The notes under the pieces are model-generated. The model made no database searches, had not been told where the DNA came from, and was given only the letters and a program-made list of their open reading frames with translations. Shown here one piece after another: positions 9,038 through 16,938 of a stretch of DNA of 64,000 nucleotides. Origin of the DNA: Lysobacteraceae bacterium NML91-0213 (GTDB taxonomy: Bacteria; Pseudomonadota; Gammaproteobacteria; Xanthomonadales; Xanthomonadaceae); assembly GCA_002798175.1 (NCBI GenBank), contig NWQL01000002.1:41208-105207 (forward strand), in the 5' to 3' direction. The translations under genes were made by a program, and so were the position numbers. Position 1 is the first letter of the stretch; each line of letters starts with the position of its first letter.

Positions 9038-11068
9038 TCAGTGCGCGGAATCGGGAAGCGCGTAGTCGAGCTGGTAGGCCGGCGGCTCGCCGCCCGGCCC
9101 GGTGAGGTAATGCTCCATCCACTGCATCAGCCGCATCGCGTAATCCCAGCGCGACGCGGCGCGCTGGTTGCCGTGCCCCTCGCCGGGATACAGCACCAGC
9201 CGCACCGGTGCCTGCCCGGCCAGCTGCAGGTAGCGGTACATCATGTAGGACTGCATCACCGGCACCCGCGGATCGGCCTCGCCGTGCAGGATCAGCGTCG
9301 GCGTGCGCGATTTGTGCGCGTGGGTGATCGGGCTGGTCTGGCGATACATTTCCGGGTTCTCCCAAGGGAACGCGCCCATGTGCACCAGGTACTGCTCCTG
9401 CGGGATGTCGCCGGTGGTGACCAGGCTGGCCTGGTCGGAAATGCCGACGAACATCACCGAGGCCGCGAAGCGCTCGCTGTAGTACGTGGCGCCCCAGGCA
9501 CTCGCGTAGCCGCCATAGGACCCGCCGGTGATGCCGACGCGGTCGCGGTCGACCAGACCGGTCTCCACCAGATGGTCGACGCCATCGACGAGGTCGTCGA
9601 ACTCCTCCATGCCGGGCCGGCCGTAGCCCGCCTTCGAGAACTCCACCCCACGCCCGGTGCTGCTGCGGTAGTTGGGGAAGAAGCTGGCGAAACCGCGCGC
9701 GGCGGCCACCTGCGCCGGCTGCGAATAGCCGGTGAGCCAGCCGTTGGAGTAGTGCGACTCCGGCCCGCCGTGCACCACCAGGATCAGCGGCACGCGCTGG
9801 TTGCCGCGGCGCTCGAGCGGATGCACCAGCATCCCCTCGATCTCGAGTCCATCGCGGGCGCGATAGCGCACCACTTCCTGGCGGGCGAGGCGCACGTCGG
9901 CCAGCCATGGGTTGCTGTCGGTCAGCCGCGTCGGCGCGGCCCCATCGCGGCCGAAGAAGAACACCTCCTGCGGATGCCGCGGGGAATGCCCGACCAGCGC
10001 GAGGTCGCCGCTGTCGCGCGCCACGCTGAGCCCGCCCCACACCGGGCCTTCGGCGGCGAGCAGGGTCTGCTGGTCGTTGCCGTCGACCGCGATCTCGCCG
10101 ATCCGGGTCTGTACGCCCTCCTGGCTCAGGAAAAGCACGCGGCCGTTGTCGCGCCAGCCCACGTGCGAGACATGCCCCGGCAGGCCGGGCAGCAGGTCGC
10201 GCTGCGCGCCACCGTCCTTGCCGACGACAGTGAGGCGGCCATCGGCGGCGTCGTTCTCGTCGGCGGCGGAAATGATTGCGAGGTGCGCACCGTCCGGGCT
10301 CCACGCCAGCTGGCCGAGCTTGCCCGGATTGTCGACGCGACCGAGTTCGCGGCCGTCGGTGTCGACGATGCGCACGCGTGCGAACACCAGCGTGTCGTCG
10401 GTGAGCTGGCGCGGCGTGACCACCAGCGCCAGGCGGTCGCCCGCGGGGCTCCAGTGCACGCTCTGCACGCTGCCGTCGATCGCCAGCGCACGCGCGTCGG
10501 CATCGCCGTCGACGTCCCGGATCCACAGCGTGGTCGGGCGCCAGTCCTCCTCGTACACCTTCTGGGTGAAGCCCTGCTTGCGCTGGGCGGCAAGCGCATC
10601 GCTCTCCGGCTGCGTTGCCAGCAGCGCGATCCGGGAGCCGTCGGGCGACAGGCTGTAGCCGGAGATATCGGTCTTCAGCGAGGCGAAGCGCACCGCCTCG
10701 CCACCGCGCAACGGGATGCGATACACGCCGCGGGTGGCATCACCCTCCCGCTTGGACAGGAACGCCAGCGAGCGGCCATCCGGGAACCACTGCAGCGCCG
10801 CGACATTGCTCTTGCCGGTGACATAGCCACGGCTGTCGCCATTGCGCGACACCACGTGCAGCTCGGTGCGCGCGGGCCCGTCCTCGTCCACGCCCGGCAG
10901 GCGCGGCACCGCCAGCACGTAGGCGATCTCGCTGCCATCGGGGCTGATCGCCACCCCGGACGCGGTCCGGGTGCTGGCGATCTGTTCAAGGGTCATGCCA
11001 CCCGTTTGTGCCATCACGCCGGTCGGCAGCAGCGTTGCTGCCAGGCCAAGGAACCAGATCCGCCTCAT
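9038..11068 (-). CDS. Secreted prolyl-oligopeptidase family serine peptidase (S9)
   Basis: Dipeptidyl/acylaminoacyl-peptidase-like enzyme that cleaves short peptides in the periplasm. From the ATG at 11066-11068 it is 676 residues with a signal peptide (MRRIWFLGLAATLLPTGVMAQ); GGAG about 10 bases upstream supports this start over the longer frame. Residues ~30-400 form a beta-propeller with repeated SPDG-type blades (AISPDGSEIAYV, SLSPDGSRIAL, AWSPDGAHLAI). The alpha/beta-hydrolase domain follows with HGGPESHY, nucleophile GGSYGGYA (Ser517), Asp near 598 (HGEADPRVPV) and His near 632 (GEGHGNQ). A strong terminator follows. Confidence 0.92.
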   Translation of the reverse strand: MRRIWFLGLAATLLPTGVMAQTGGMTLEQIASTRTASGVAISPDGSEIAYVLAVPRLPGVDEDGPARTELHVVSRNGDSRGYVTGKSNVAALQWFPDGRSLAFLSKREGDATRGVYRIPLRGGEAVRFASLKTDISGYSLSPDGSRIALLATQPESDALAAQRKQGFTQKVYEEDWRPTTLWIRDVDGDADARALAIDGSVQSVHWSPAGDRLALVVTPRQLTDDTLVFARVRIVDTDGRELGRVDNPGKLGQLAWSPDGAHLAIISAADENDAADGRLTVVGKDGGAQRDLLPGLPGHVSHVGWRDNGRVLFLSQEGVQTRIGEIAVDGNDQQTLLAAEGPVWGGLSVARDSGDLALVGHSPRHPQEVFFFGRDGAAPTRLTDSNPWLADVRLARQEVVRYRARDGLEIEGMLVHPLERRGNQRVPLILVVHGGPESHYSNGWLTGYSQPAQVAAARGFASFFPNYRSSTGRGVEFSKAGYGRPGMEEFDDLVDGVDHLVETGLVDRDRVGITGGSYGGYASAWGATYYSERFAASVMFVGISDQASLVTTGDIPQEQYLVHMGAFPWENPEMYRQTSPITHAHKSRTPTLILHGEADPRVPVMQSYMMYRYLQLAGQAPVRLVLYPGEGHGNQRAASRWDYAMRLMQWMEHYLTGPGGEPPAYQLDYALPDSAH

Positions 11069-11244
11069 CCGCGCACTCCGTCTCAAGAGGCCGCAACTGT
11101 GCCACAGCACACCCGGCCTTCCGCCCCGTGCGCCGGCCGGCGGGTTGCAGGCGGCGGGCGGGTTGCCTAGCCTGCCGGTTCGCACCCCACCTCTGGCGTC
11201 GTGAGTCGACCGGCGTATCCACCCCCATCCCGAAGGAGATCCCC

Positions 11245-11715
11245 ATGGAGATCGCGGCCGAACGCGTGGTCAGCTTCCACTACACCCTGACCGACGATGC
11301 CGGTGAAGTCATCGACCGCTCGCCCGAAGACCGTCCGCTGAGCTACCTGCATGGCGCGGGCAACATCGTGCCGGGGCTGGAGAACGCGCTGACCGGTCAT
11401 GTCGAAGGCGACGAGCTGGTGGTCGATGTCGCGCCCGAGCTCGGCTATGGCGCGCACAACCCGGCAATGGTGCAGTCGGTTCCCCGCCAGGCATTCCAGG
11501 GCGTGGATACGGTGCAACCCGGCATGCAGTTCCGCGCGCAGACCGAAGGCGGCTCGCTGCTGGTCACGGTGGTCGAGGTGGGCGAGGACGAGGTCCGCGT
11601 CGACGGCAACCACCCGCTGGCCGGCAAGACCCTGCACTTCGACGTGCGCATTGCCAGCGTCCGTGCAGCGACCGACGAGGAAAAGCACAGCGGCCGCGCC
11701 ATCGACGCCGGCTGA
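11245..11715 (+). CDS. FKBP-type peptidyl-prolyl cis-trans isomerase, SlyD-like
   Basis: 156 residues. Prolyl isomerase and probable chaperone of the SlyD/FkpB group: short FKBP core (VSFHYTLTDDAGEVIDRS, then PLSYLHGAGNIVPGLENAL), an inserted flap (IF) domain (DVAPELGYGAHNPAMV...), then NHPLAGKTLHFDV. It lacks the His/Cys-rich metal-binding tail of E. coli SlyD, so nickel delivery is unlikely. The ATG is fixed by AAGGAG at 11233-11238. Cytoplasmic, no signal peptide. Divergent from the S9 peptidase. Confidence 0.9.
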   Translation: MEIAAERVVSFHYTLTDDAGEVIDRSPEDRPLSYLHGAGNIVPGLENALTGHVEGDELVVDVAPELGYGAHNPAMVQSVPRQAFQGVDTVQPGMQFRAQTEGGSLLVTVVEVGEDEVRVDGNHPLAGKTLHFDVRIASVRAATDEEKHSGRAIDAG

Positions 11716-11732
11716 GGCCGGCACGTCGCCGG

Positions 11733-12383
11733 TCAGCGCCTGGTGGCCAACGTGCGTCGCAGGTTGGCGCGCGCAGCGGTATCCAGCCGATTGTGGAATT
11801 CCGCGCTGAGGTAGATCCGCGGGCGCTTCAACAGGGCCGCCAGGAAGCGCCGCCGCTGCATGCGGTACAGCCAGCCCGGGACGCGGTCGCGATACTCGGC
11901 GGCGATCGCGCGGTCGTAGGCGTCGAAGCGCGCCGCCGGCGCGCCGAGGATCGCCATGTCGCAGTCGAGGAAGCGGCGCGTGTCGTCGCCATCGGCATCG
12001 TCGGGGAAGTCCTCTGGCCGATGCTGGCCATGCCGCGCGGTCAACTCGATCAACCCGGCGACCCGCCCGGCATCGATGCCGGCGTCGGGCAGCCAGCGCG
12101 TGATCGCATCACCTGCCATGCGCGCGGAGCGCACCTCGTTGCCCGTGGCGCCGGGCACGTACACCGCATCGTGGTACAGCACCGCCAGCCAGACCTCGCG
12201 CGGCCGGTGCCAGCCTGGCGCGGCCAGTACCGCGGCCATCTCGCGCATCACCTGGCCCACGTGGGCGAAGGAATGGTACGCGCGCGGCGGATCCGCATAG
12301 GCGGCCTCGAGCGCGTCACGCTGGGCGGGCGCAAGCTCCGGCATGCCGGGGACGGCATAGGGATCGAACACCGCGTCGCTCAT
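11733..12383 (-). CDS. Predicted metal-dependent HD-superfamily phosphohydrolase
   Basis: 216 residues matching the COG4339-type HD proteins. Seen: RAYHSFAHVGQVM, the His-Asp pair in AVLYHDAVY, and a later DCDMAILGA segment that supplies further metal ligands in this family. The C-terminal part (RDRVPGWLYRMQRRRFLAALL) is the usual conserved helix pair. The substrate is unknown for the family. The start codon overlaps the stop of the DUF998 gene (ATGA, 12380-12383), so the two are coupled. Convergent with the FKBP gene, 17 bases apart. Confidence 0.82.
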   Translation of the reverse strand: MSDAVFDPYAVPGMPELAPAQRDALEAAYADPPRAYHSFAHVGQVMREMAAVLAAPGWHRPREVWLAVLYHDAVYVPGATGNEVRSARMAGDAITRWLPDAGIDAGRVAGLIELTARHGQHRPEDFPDDADGDDTRRFLDCDMAILGAPAARFDAYDRAIAAEYRDRVPGWLYRMQRRRFLAALLKRPRIYLSAEFHNRLDTAARANLRRTLATRR

Positions 12384-13033
12384 CGCGGCTCCCCGCCGGC
12401 GAGCGCGCGCTCACGCTGCTGCGCGTGCAGCGCGGCCCAGACGAACACGAACCAGGCCGCGATGATCGCGATCACCGCCTTCTGCGAGATCCCGCGCGGC
12501 AGGTCGCCGACCAGGACCAGGGCCCACAACGCCGCGAATGCCGTCACCGCGATGCCCAGCGCGCCGGGCATCCATGTGCGCCAGCGCGCGTCCCGTCCCA
12601 GCCACGCGGACTGCAGCAGCATCGCCACGGTGACGCACAGGAACGCGGCCTGTGCGGACACCCCATGCAGCCACCCGACGAGGGTCGGGTCGGCCCCATC
12701 GCCATCCATCGGCGCGAATGCGGTGACCACCAGCGCGGTGGCGCCGGTGACGAACAGCAGCGTCGGCGCCGCACTGCGTGCATGCCGTGCCAGCGTCTCG
12801 CGCACGGCGAATGCCATCGCGACGATGGCCATCGCCAACGCGCAATAGCCCAGCCGCAGCCAGCCGCCGTACGGCTGCAGCAGGTAGCGGCTCATCTGCG
12901 CGTCGACCCAGTGGAGGTCGGGCCGCAACAGATGAACGCCGATGGCGATCGCGACGAACACCGCCATGCCGGTCGCGGCCAGCAGCATGGCGATGCGCGA
13001 ACACCGCGAGCGGTCGTCGGGCAGTGGAGTCAT
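12380..13033 (-). CDS. DUF998 family integral membrane protein
   Basis: 217 residues with six predicted transmembrane helices, the first about 13-35. The short motif HWVDAQMSRYLLQPYG after helix 1 and the FAPMD.DGADPT loop after helix 3 fit DUF998. The loop after helix 3 and the WLHG that follows are the most conserved-looking parts. No function is established for the family. First gene of a two-gene unit with the HD phosphohydrolase; divergent from metX. Confidence 0.75.
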   Translation of the reverse strand: MTPLPDDRSRCSRIAMLLAATGMAVFVAIAIGVHLLRPDLHWVDAQMSRYLLQPYGGWLRLGYCALAMAIVAMAFAVRETLARHARSAAPTLLFVTGATALVVTAFAPMDGDGADPTLVGWLHGVSAQAAFLCVTVAMLLQSAWLGRDARWRTWMPGALGIAVTAFAALWALVLVGDLPRGISQKAVIAIIAAWFVFVWAALHAQQRERALAGGEPR

Positions 13034-13115
13034 GGATGGGAACGCCTGCCTGGATCGCCGGATTGTCCTACAGTGCCGGACACCGTGGCGGCCGCGCGAC
13101 GCCGGCAGCTGCGCT

Positions 13116-13121
13116 TACACT
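13116..13121 (+). promoter_or_regulatory. -10 element of metX, leaderless spacing
   Basis: TACACT followed by six bases (TTTGCG) and the metX ATG, so transcription should begin at or beside the start codon. This leaves no room for a sulfur-sensing riboswitch. Confidence 0.6.
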
Positions 13122-13127
13122 TTTGCG

Positions 13128-14243
13128 ATGACCGAATTCATCCCTCCCGGCACGCGCTTCCTCCAGCTCGAGCAGCCGTTTCCGATGAAGCGTGGCGGCG
13201 CCCTGCAGGGGGCGCGCATCGCCTACGAGACCTGGGGCAGCCGCTCGCCCGCCGACGACAACACCATCCTGATCCTCACCGGCCTGTCGCCCGACGCGCA
13301 TGCCGCCAGCAACGCGGACGACCCCTCGCCGGGCTGGTGGGAAGCGATGGTCGGCCCCGGCAGGCCGATCGACACCGACCGCTGGCATGTCGTCTGCGTC
13401 AACACGCTGGGCAGCTGCAAGGGGTCCTCGGGGCCGGCCTCGCCATCGCCCGAAGACGGCCAGCCATACCGGCTGCGCTTCCCGGACCTGTCGATCGAGG
13501 ACGTCGCCGACGCCGCGATTCGCGTGATCGACGCGCTCGGCATCGGGCGCCTGGCCTGCGTGGTCGGCAACTCGATGGGCGGAATGGCCGCACTCGCGCT
13601 GCTGCTGCGCCATCCCGGCCGCGCGCGCAGCCACATCAATGTTTCCGGCGCGGCGCAGGCGTTGCCGTTCTCGATCGCGATCCGTTCGCTGCAGCGCGAG
13701 GCCATCCGGCTCGACCCGGCCTGGAACGGTGGCCATTACGACGACGTGCGCTACCCCGAGAGTGGCATGCGCATGGCACGCAAACTGGGCGTGATCACCT
13801 ACCGCTCGGCGCTGGAGTGGGACGGCCGCTTCGGCCGCGTGCGCCTGGACTCCGACCGCCGCGACGACGAGGATCCGTTCGGCCTCGAGTTCGAGGTGGA
13901 GAGCTACCTCGAGGCACACGCACGGCGCTTCGTGCGTAATTTCGACCCCAACTGCTACCTGTACCTGAGCCGCAGCATGGACTGGTTCGACATCGGCGAG
14001 TCGCTCGGCGGCGACACCCTGGCGGGGCTGGCGGCGATCCAGGTGGACCGGGCACTGGCGATCGGCGTGCACACCGACATCCTGTTTCCACTGCAGCAGC
14101 AGGAGGAGATCGCCGAGGGCCTGCGTGCCGGCGGCTGCGATGCACGCTTCCTGCCGCTGCCGTCGCCGCAGGGCCATGATGCCTTCCTGGTCGACTTCGA
14201 GCGCTTCGGGCCCGCGGTACGCGACTTCCTCGACACGCTGTAG
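13128..14243 (+). CDS. metX: MetX-family O-acyltransferase (homoserine O-acetyltransferase fold; probably serine/homoserine O-succinyltransferase)
   Basis: 371-residue alpha/beta-hydrolase that acylates the hydroxyl of homoserine or serine for sulfur assimilation. Seen: oxyanion region LTGLSPDAHA, NTLGSCKGSSGP, nucleophile Ser149 in VVGNSMGGMAAL, Asp317 in GVHTDILFP, His350 in GHDAF. Xanthomonadaceae members of this family have been reported to be serine O-succinyltransferases that feed cysteine synthesis rather than MetX acetyltransferases; sequence reading alone cannot settle this, so substrate is left open. The next gene is a cysteine-dioxygenase-like cupin, in keeping with a cysteine theme. 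The start codon is favoured by its leaderless promoter. Confidence 0.88.
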   Translation: MTEFIPPGTRFLQLEQPFPMKRGGALQGARIAYETWGSRSPADDNTILILTGLSPDAHAASNADDPSPGWWEAMVGPGRPIDTDRWHVVCVNTLGSCKGSSGPASPSPEDGQPYRLRFPDLSIEDVADAAIRVIDALGIGRLACVVGNSMGGMAALALLLRHPGRARSHINVSGAAQALPFSIAIRSLQREAIRLDPAWNGGHYDDVRYPESGMRMARKLGVITYRSALEWDGRFGRVRLDSDRRDDEDPFGLEFEVESYLEAHARRFVRNFDPNCYLYLSRSMDWFDIGESLGGDTLAGLAAIQVDRALAIGVHTDILFPLQQQEEIAEGLRAGGCDARFLPLPSPQGHDAFLVDFERFGPAVRDFLDTL

Positions 14244-14284
14244 CGCGCCGGCCCACCGCATCCGGCACTGCCGCGCACTTGGCC

Positions 14285-14290
14285 TAGAAT
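14285..14290 (+). promoter_or_regulatory. -10 element of the cupin dioxygenase, leaderless spacing
   Basis: TAGAAT followed by seven bases and ATG at 14298. The hexamer contains part of an earlier in-frame ATG (14289), which would lie upstream of the transcript start; this decides in favour of 14298. Confidence 0.6.
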
Positions 14291-14297
14291 GGCCGCC

Positions 14298-14891
14298 ATG
14301 ACCGAGACCGCCCCGCCCGACATCCGCTTCACCGGCCGCGACAGGCTGGTGCGCGCCATCGACGCCGCGGTGACCAGCGGCGACGAACACGCCGTCACCG
14401 CCGCGTTGCGCACCGTGCTGTGCAACGTGATCGGCGATCCCGAGGTCGAACTGCCGGCCTGCGTGCACGAACCGGTTGCCGACCATTACGCCCGCCGCGA
14501 GCTCTACCGCAGTCCACAGCACGGCTACAGCATCGTGGCGATGACCTGGGGTCCCGGGCAGGCGACCCCGCTGCACGACCATTGCGGCCTGTGGTGCGTC
14601 GAGGGCGTCTGGCACGGCGTGCTGGAGATCACCCAGTACGAGCTGCTGGAACAGGCCGGCGAGCGCTTCCGCTTCCGTGCCGCTGGCGGCATGCAGGCCG
14701 GTCCCGGCAGTGCCGGCAGCCTGATTCCGCCGCACGAGTACCACACCATCGCCAACGCCAGCAGCGACCGCGTCGCGGTGTCGGTGCATATCTACAAGGG
14801 CCCGATGGAACGCTGCGCGCGGTTCGTGTGCGAGGACGGCGAATGGCATCGCCGCGTCGACAGCACGCTCGCGGTGGATCCGGCCCGCTGA
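14298..14891 (+). CDS. Cysteine dioxygenase family (thiol dioxygenase) cupin protein
   Basis: 197 residues. Non-haem iron thiol dioxygenase that oxidises cysteine (or a related thiol such as 3-mercaptopropionate) to the sulfinate. Cupin motif 1 has the metal histidines H93 and H95 in TPLHDHCGLWC, and the third His is in PPHEYHTIAN (H149). The catalytic Ser-His-Tyr set is present as SVHIY (S162, H164, Y166). Cys100 lies five residues after the second His, the spacing of the Cys that is cross-linked to Tyr in mammalian CDO. Follows metX by about 55 bases with its own -10. The physiological thiol is not determined by sequence. Confidence 0.83.
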   Translation: MTETAPPDIRFTGRDRLVRAIDAAVTSGDEHAVTAALRTVLCNVIGDPEVELPACVHEPVADHYARRELYRSPQHGYSIVAMTWGPGQATPLHDHCGLWCVEGVWHGVLEITQYELLEQAGERFRFRAAGGMQAGPGSAGSLIPPHEYHTIANASSDRVAVSVHIYKGPMERCARFVCEDGEWHRRVDSTLAVDPAR

Positions 14892-14918
14892 GACCCGCGC
14901 GGCGCCGGCGGCTGGCGC

Positions 14919-14924
14919 TATACT
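14919..14924 (+). promoter_or_regulatory. -10 element of tRNA-Leu(CAA)
   Basis: TATACT ending 10 bases before the mature tRNA 5' end, a usual spacing for a tRNA promoter with a short leader. Confidence 0.55.
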
Positions 14925-14934
14925 CGCGCTCCGC

Positions 14935-15021
14935 GCCGGAGTGGCGGAATCGGTAGACGCAGCGGACTCAAAATCCGCCGGCCTTAAAACCGTGTGGGTT
15001 CGAGTCCCACCTCCGGCACCA
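14935..15021 (+). tRNA. tRNA-Leu, anticodon CAA
   Basis: 87 bases including an encoded CCA end. Acceptor arms GCCGGAG / CTCCGGC, a long variable arm as in class II tRNAs, T-loop TTCGAGT, and an anticodon loop CTCAAAA whose middle triplet is CAA (reads UUG). No terminator follows before tssA, whose start codon is 86 bases downstream, so the transcript may run on into tssA. Confidence 0.96.
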
Positions 15022-15107
15022 CCACCCGGCCGACCAGGCTGGCCTGGTTCCTGTCCGATGGATCGGCGCAGGGCTGGACTTGCGAGGCCCCGGAACGGAT
15101 TCCCGAC

Positions 15108-16172
15108 ATGCTGGACCTGGACGACCTGCTGGCGCCGATCGACGCCACCTACCCCGCCGGCGAGGACCTCGCGTTCTCCTCCGAGCTCGACCTGATCCAG
15201 GAGGCGCGCCGCGCCGACGACCCCACCCTCGAGCAGGGCGACTGGGTCACCGACATCAAGAGCGCCGACTGGCCGGCCGTCGCGCGCAGTTGCAGCGAGC
15301 TGCTGCGTACGCGTACCAAGGACCTTCGCATCGCCGCGTGGCTGGTGGAGGCCAATGGCCAGCTGCACGGGCTGGCCGGGCTGGCGCAGGGTTACCGGCT
15401 CGTCGCAGGTCTCTGCGACCGCTACTGGGATGAGCTGCACCCGCTGCCGGAAGGCGACGACCACGAGGAGCGCATCGGCAACCTCGGCTGGCTGCTCGGC
15501 AATTCACTCCAGTGGCTGCGCATGCTGCCGATCGTGCAGGCGCCGCAGGGCCGCTTCGGGCTCGGCGCGTTCGAGGCCGCGCATGCGCGTGGCGACCAGG
15601 ATCCGGGTGATGGCCGGCCGGGCCTCGCGCTGCTGGAGGCGGCGCGTCGCGATACTCCGCACGCGTTCTACCGCCAGCTGCTCGAAGACGCCGACGGCTG
15701 CGCCGAGGCCCTGCGCGAGCTGCAGCTGGCCGTCGATGCACGGCTCGGCGTCGACGGCCCGAGCTTCGCCGCGGTCAACGACCAGATCGACACCCTGCGA
15801 CGGATGGCCAGCCGTTTCGCACGCGAGGCCGGCGTGCTGACCGACAGCATCGGCGACGCCGCGGCGGCGGAAATGCCGCTGGAGGCCGATGCCGACCCCG
15901 CAATGGGCACGCCTGCAGCGGGCGCCGTGCCGACCACCGCGGGGCCGCTGGCATCACGCCGGCAGGCACTCGCGCAGCTGCGGCAGGTGGCCGAGTTCTT
16001 CCGCCGCACCGAGCCGCACAGCCCGGTCGCCTATCTCGCCGACAAGGCCGCGCGCTGGGGCGAGATGCCGCTGCATGTATGGCTCAAACGGGTGATCAAG
16101 GACGACGCCACGCTTGCGCAGATGCAGGAAATGCTCGACGTGGACGATCCCTCGCAGGACCCGTACGGCTGA
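15108..16172 (+). CDS. tssA: Type VI secretion system protein TssA
   Basis: 354 residues. TssA caps and primes sheath/tube polymerisation at the T6SS baseplate. The N-terminal ImpA_N domain is clear (LLAPIDATYPAGEDLAFSSE, DWVTDIKSADWPAV, LRIAAWLVEANGQLHGLAGL). It is followed by an Ala/Pro-rich linker (about 255-300) and a short C-terminal domain (HSPVAYLADKAARWGEMPLH). The ATG at 15108 matches the family start; a longer frame from 14994 would run into the tRNA and is rejected. It faces the OmpA-tagF-tssM genes, with stop codons three bases apart. Confidence 0.92.
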   Translation: MLDLDDLLAPIDATYPAGEDLAFSSELDLIQEARRADDPTLEQGDWVTDIKSADWPAVARSCSELLRTRTKDLRIAAWLVEANGQLHGLAGLAQGYRLVAGLCDRYWDELHPLPEGDDHEERIGNLGWLLGNSLQWLRMLPIVQAPQGRFGLGAFEAAHARGDQDPGDGRPGLALLEAARRDTPHAFYRQLLEDADGCAEALRELQLAVDARLGVDGPSFAAVNDQIDTLRRMASRFAREAGVLTDSIGDAAAAEMPLEADADPAMGTPAAGAVPTTAGPLASRRQALAQLRQVAEFFRRTEPHSPVAYLADKAARWGEMPLHVWLKRVIKDDATLAQMQEMLDVDDPSQDPYG

Positions 16173-16175
16173 TCG

Positions 16176-16937
16176 CTACAGCACCTTGAACTGGATGCGG
16201 CGGTTGCGTGCCCGGCCCTCGTCGGTCGCGTTGTCGGCGATCGGCTCGTCCGGGCCGCGGCCGAGCACGCTGAGGTTGTCCACCGGGATGCCCTGCCCCA
16301 CCAGGTAGTCGCGCACCGCCAGCGCGCGCGCCTGGCTCAGCGCGATATTGCCCTGGCGCGCGCCGACGTCATCGGTATGCCCGACGATCTGCACGCGTGC
16401 ATCGCCGATCTCGCGCAGCCCCGACGCCATCTCGTCGAGGATGCCGCGGCCGACATCGGTCAGCTGTGCGCTGCCGCTTTCGAACTCGACGATGCGATCG
16501 CCCAGCGTCGCATCCAGCAGGCCCTGGCCGGACCCACCGGTGCGCAGGCTGTTGGTGACCGTGTAGCGGCTGCTGCTGGCGAGGCTGAGCTCGCTTGCGA
16601 CCTGCTGCCGTTGCGCCTCGTTGACCACCTGGCCGGTGATCCGCACCGCCTGGCCGTTGACCTCCAGCGCGCCGTCGGACACCCGGCGCAGGCCCGGTGC
16701 AAGCATGTTGGCGACGTACTCGCCCCAGTTCGGCGGCGCGGGAATCGACTCGACCTGCAGGCGGTCGACCACGCGCTCGGGGCCGTAGACCTCGTGCAGG
16801 CGTGCAAGGATCAGCGACTTGCTGGCCTGGTCGGGCACGACGCCCTCGGCGATGACCGGCTTCGAGGTGTCCTGCGCGGAGGCCGGCGCGACCAGCAGCG
16901 CGCAGGCCAGCAACACGGTGTGGAGGGTGGCTTGCAT
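16176..16937 (-). CDS. T6SS-associated OmpA-family peptidoglycan-binding protein (TagN-like)
   Basis: 253 residues with a signal peptide (MQATLHTVLLACALLVAPAS). A BON-like region follows (about 35-115, ALEVNGQAVRITGQV), and then a C-terminal OmpA domain: EFESGSAQLTDVG, VQIVGHTDDVGARQGN, LSQARALAVRDYLV, GRARNRRIQFKVL. The Asp and Arg that contact diaminopimelate are in the expected places (HTDD and RNRR). It starts one base after the tagF stop codon, so it is the last gene of the tagX-PAAR-unknown-tssM-tagF run. In the Acinetobacter T6SS an OmpA protein called TagN sits in a similar place; calling this one TagN is an inference from position. Confidence 0.85.
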   Translation of the reverse strand: MQATLHTVLLACALLVAPASAQDTSKPVIAEGVVPDQASKSLILARLHEVYGPERVVDRLQVESIPAPPNWGEYVANMLAPGLRRVSDGALEVNGQAVRITGQVVNEAQRQQVASELSLASSSRYTVTNSLRTGGSGQGLLDATLGDRIVEFESGSAQLTDVGRGILDEMASGLREIGDARVQIVGHTDDVGARQGNIALSQARALAVRDYLVGQGIPVDNLSVLGRGPDEPIADNATDEGRARNRRIQFKVL

Positions 16938-16938
16938 C

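Noticed and set aside
13034-13127. SAM or SAH riboswitch upstream of metX
   Set aside because: The best -10 leaves essentially no leader before the ATG, and the gap shows no aptamer-like pairing.
14994-15107. In-frame upstream extension of tssA reaching into the tRNA-Leu gene
   Set aside because: The frame covers the T-arm and CCA end of the tRNA; the TssA family start (MLDLDDLLAPI) is at 15108.
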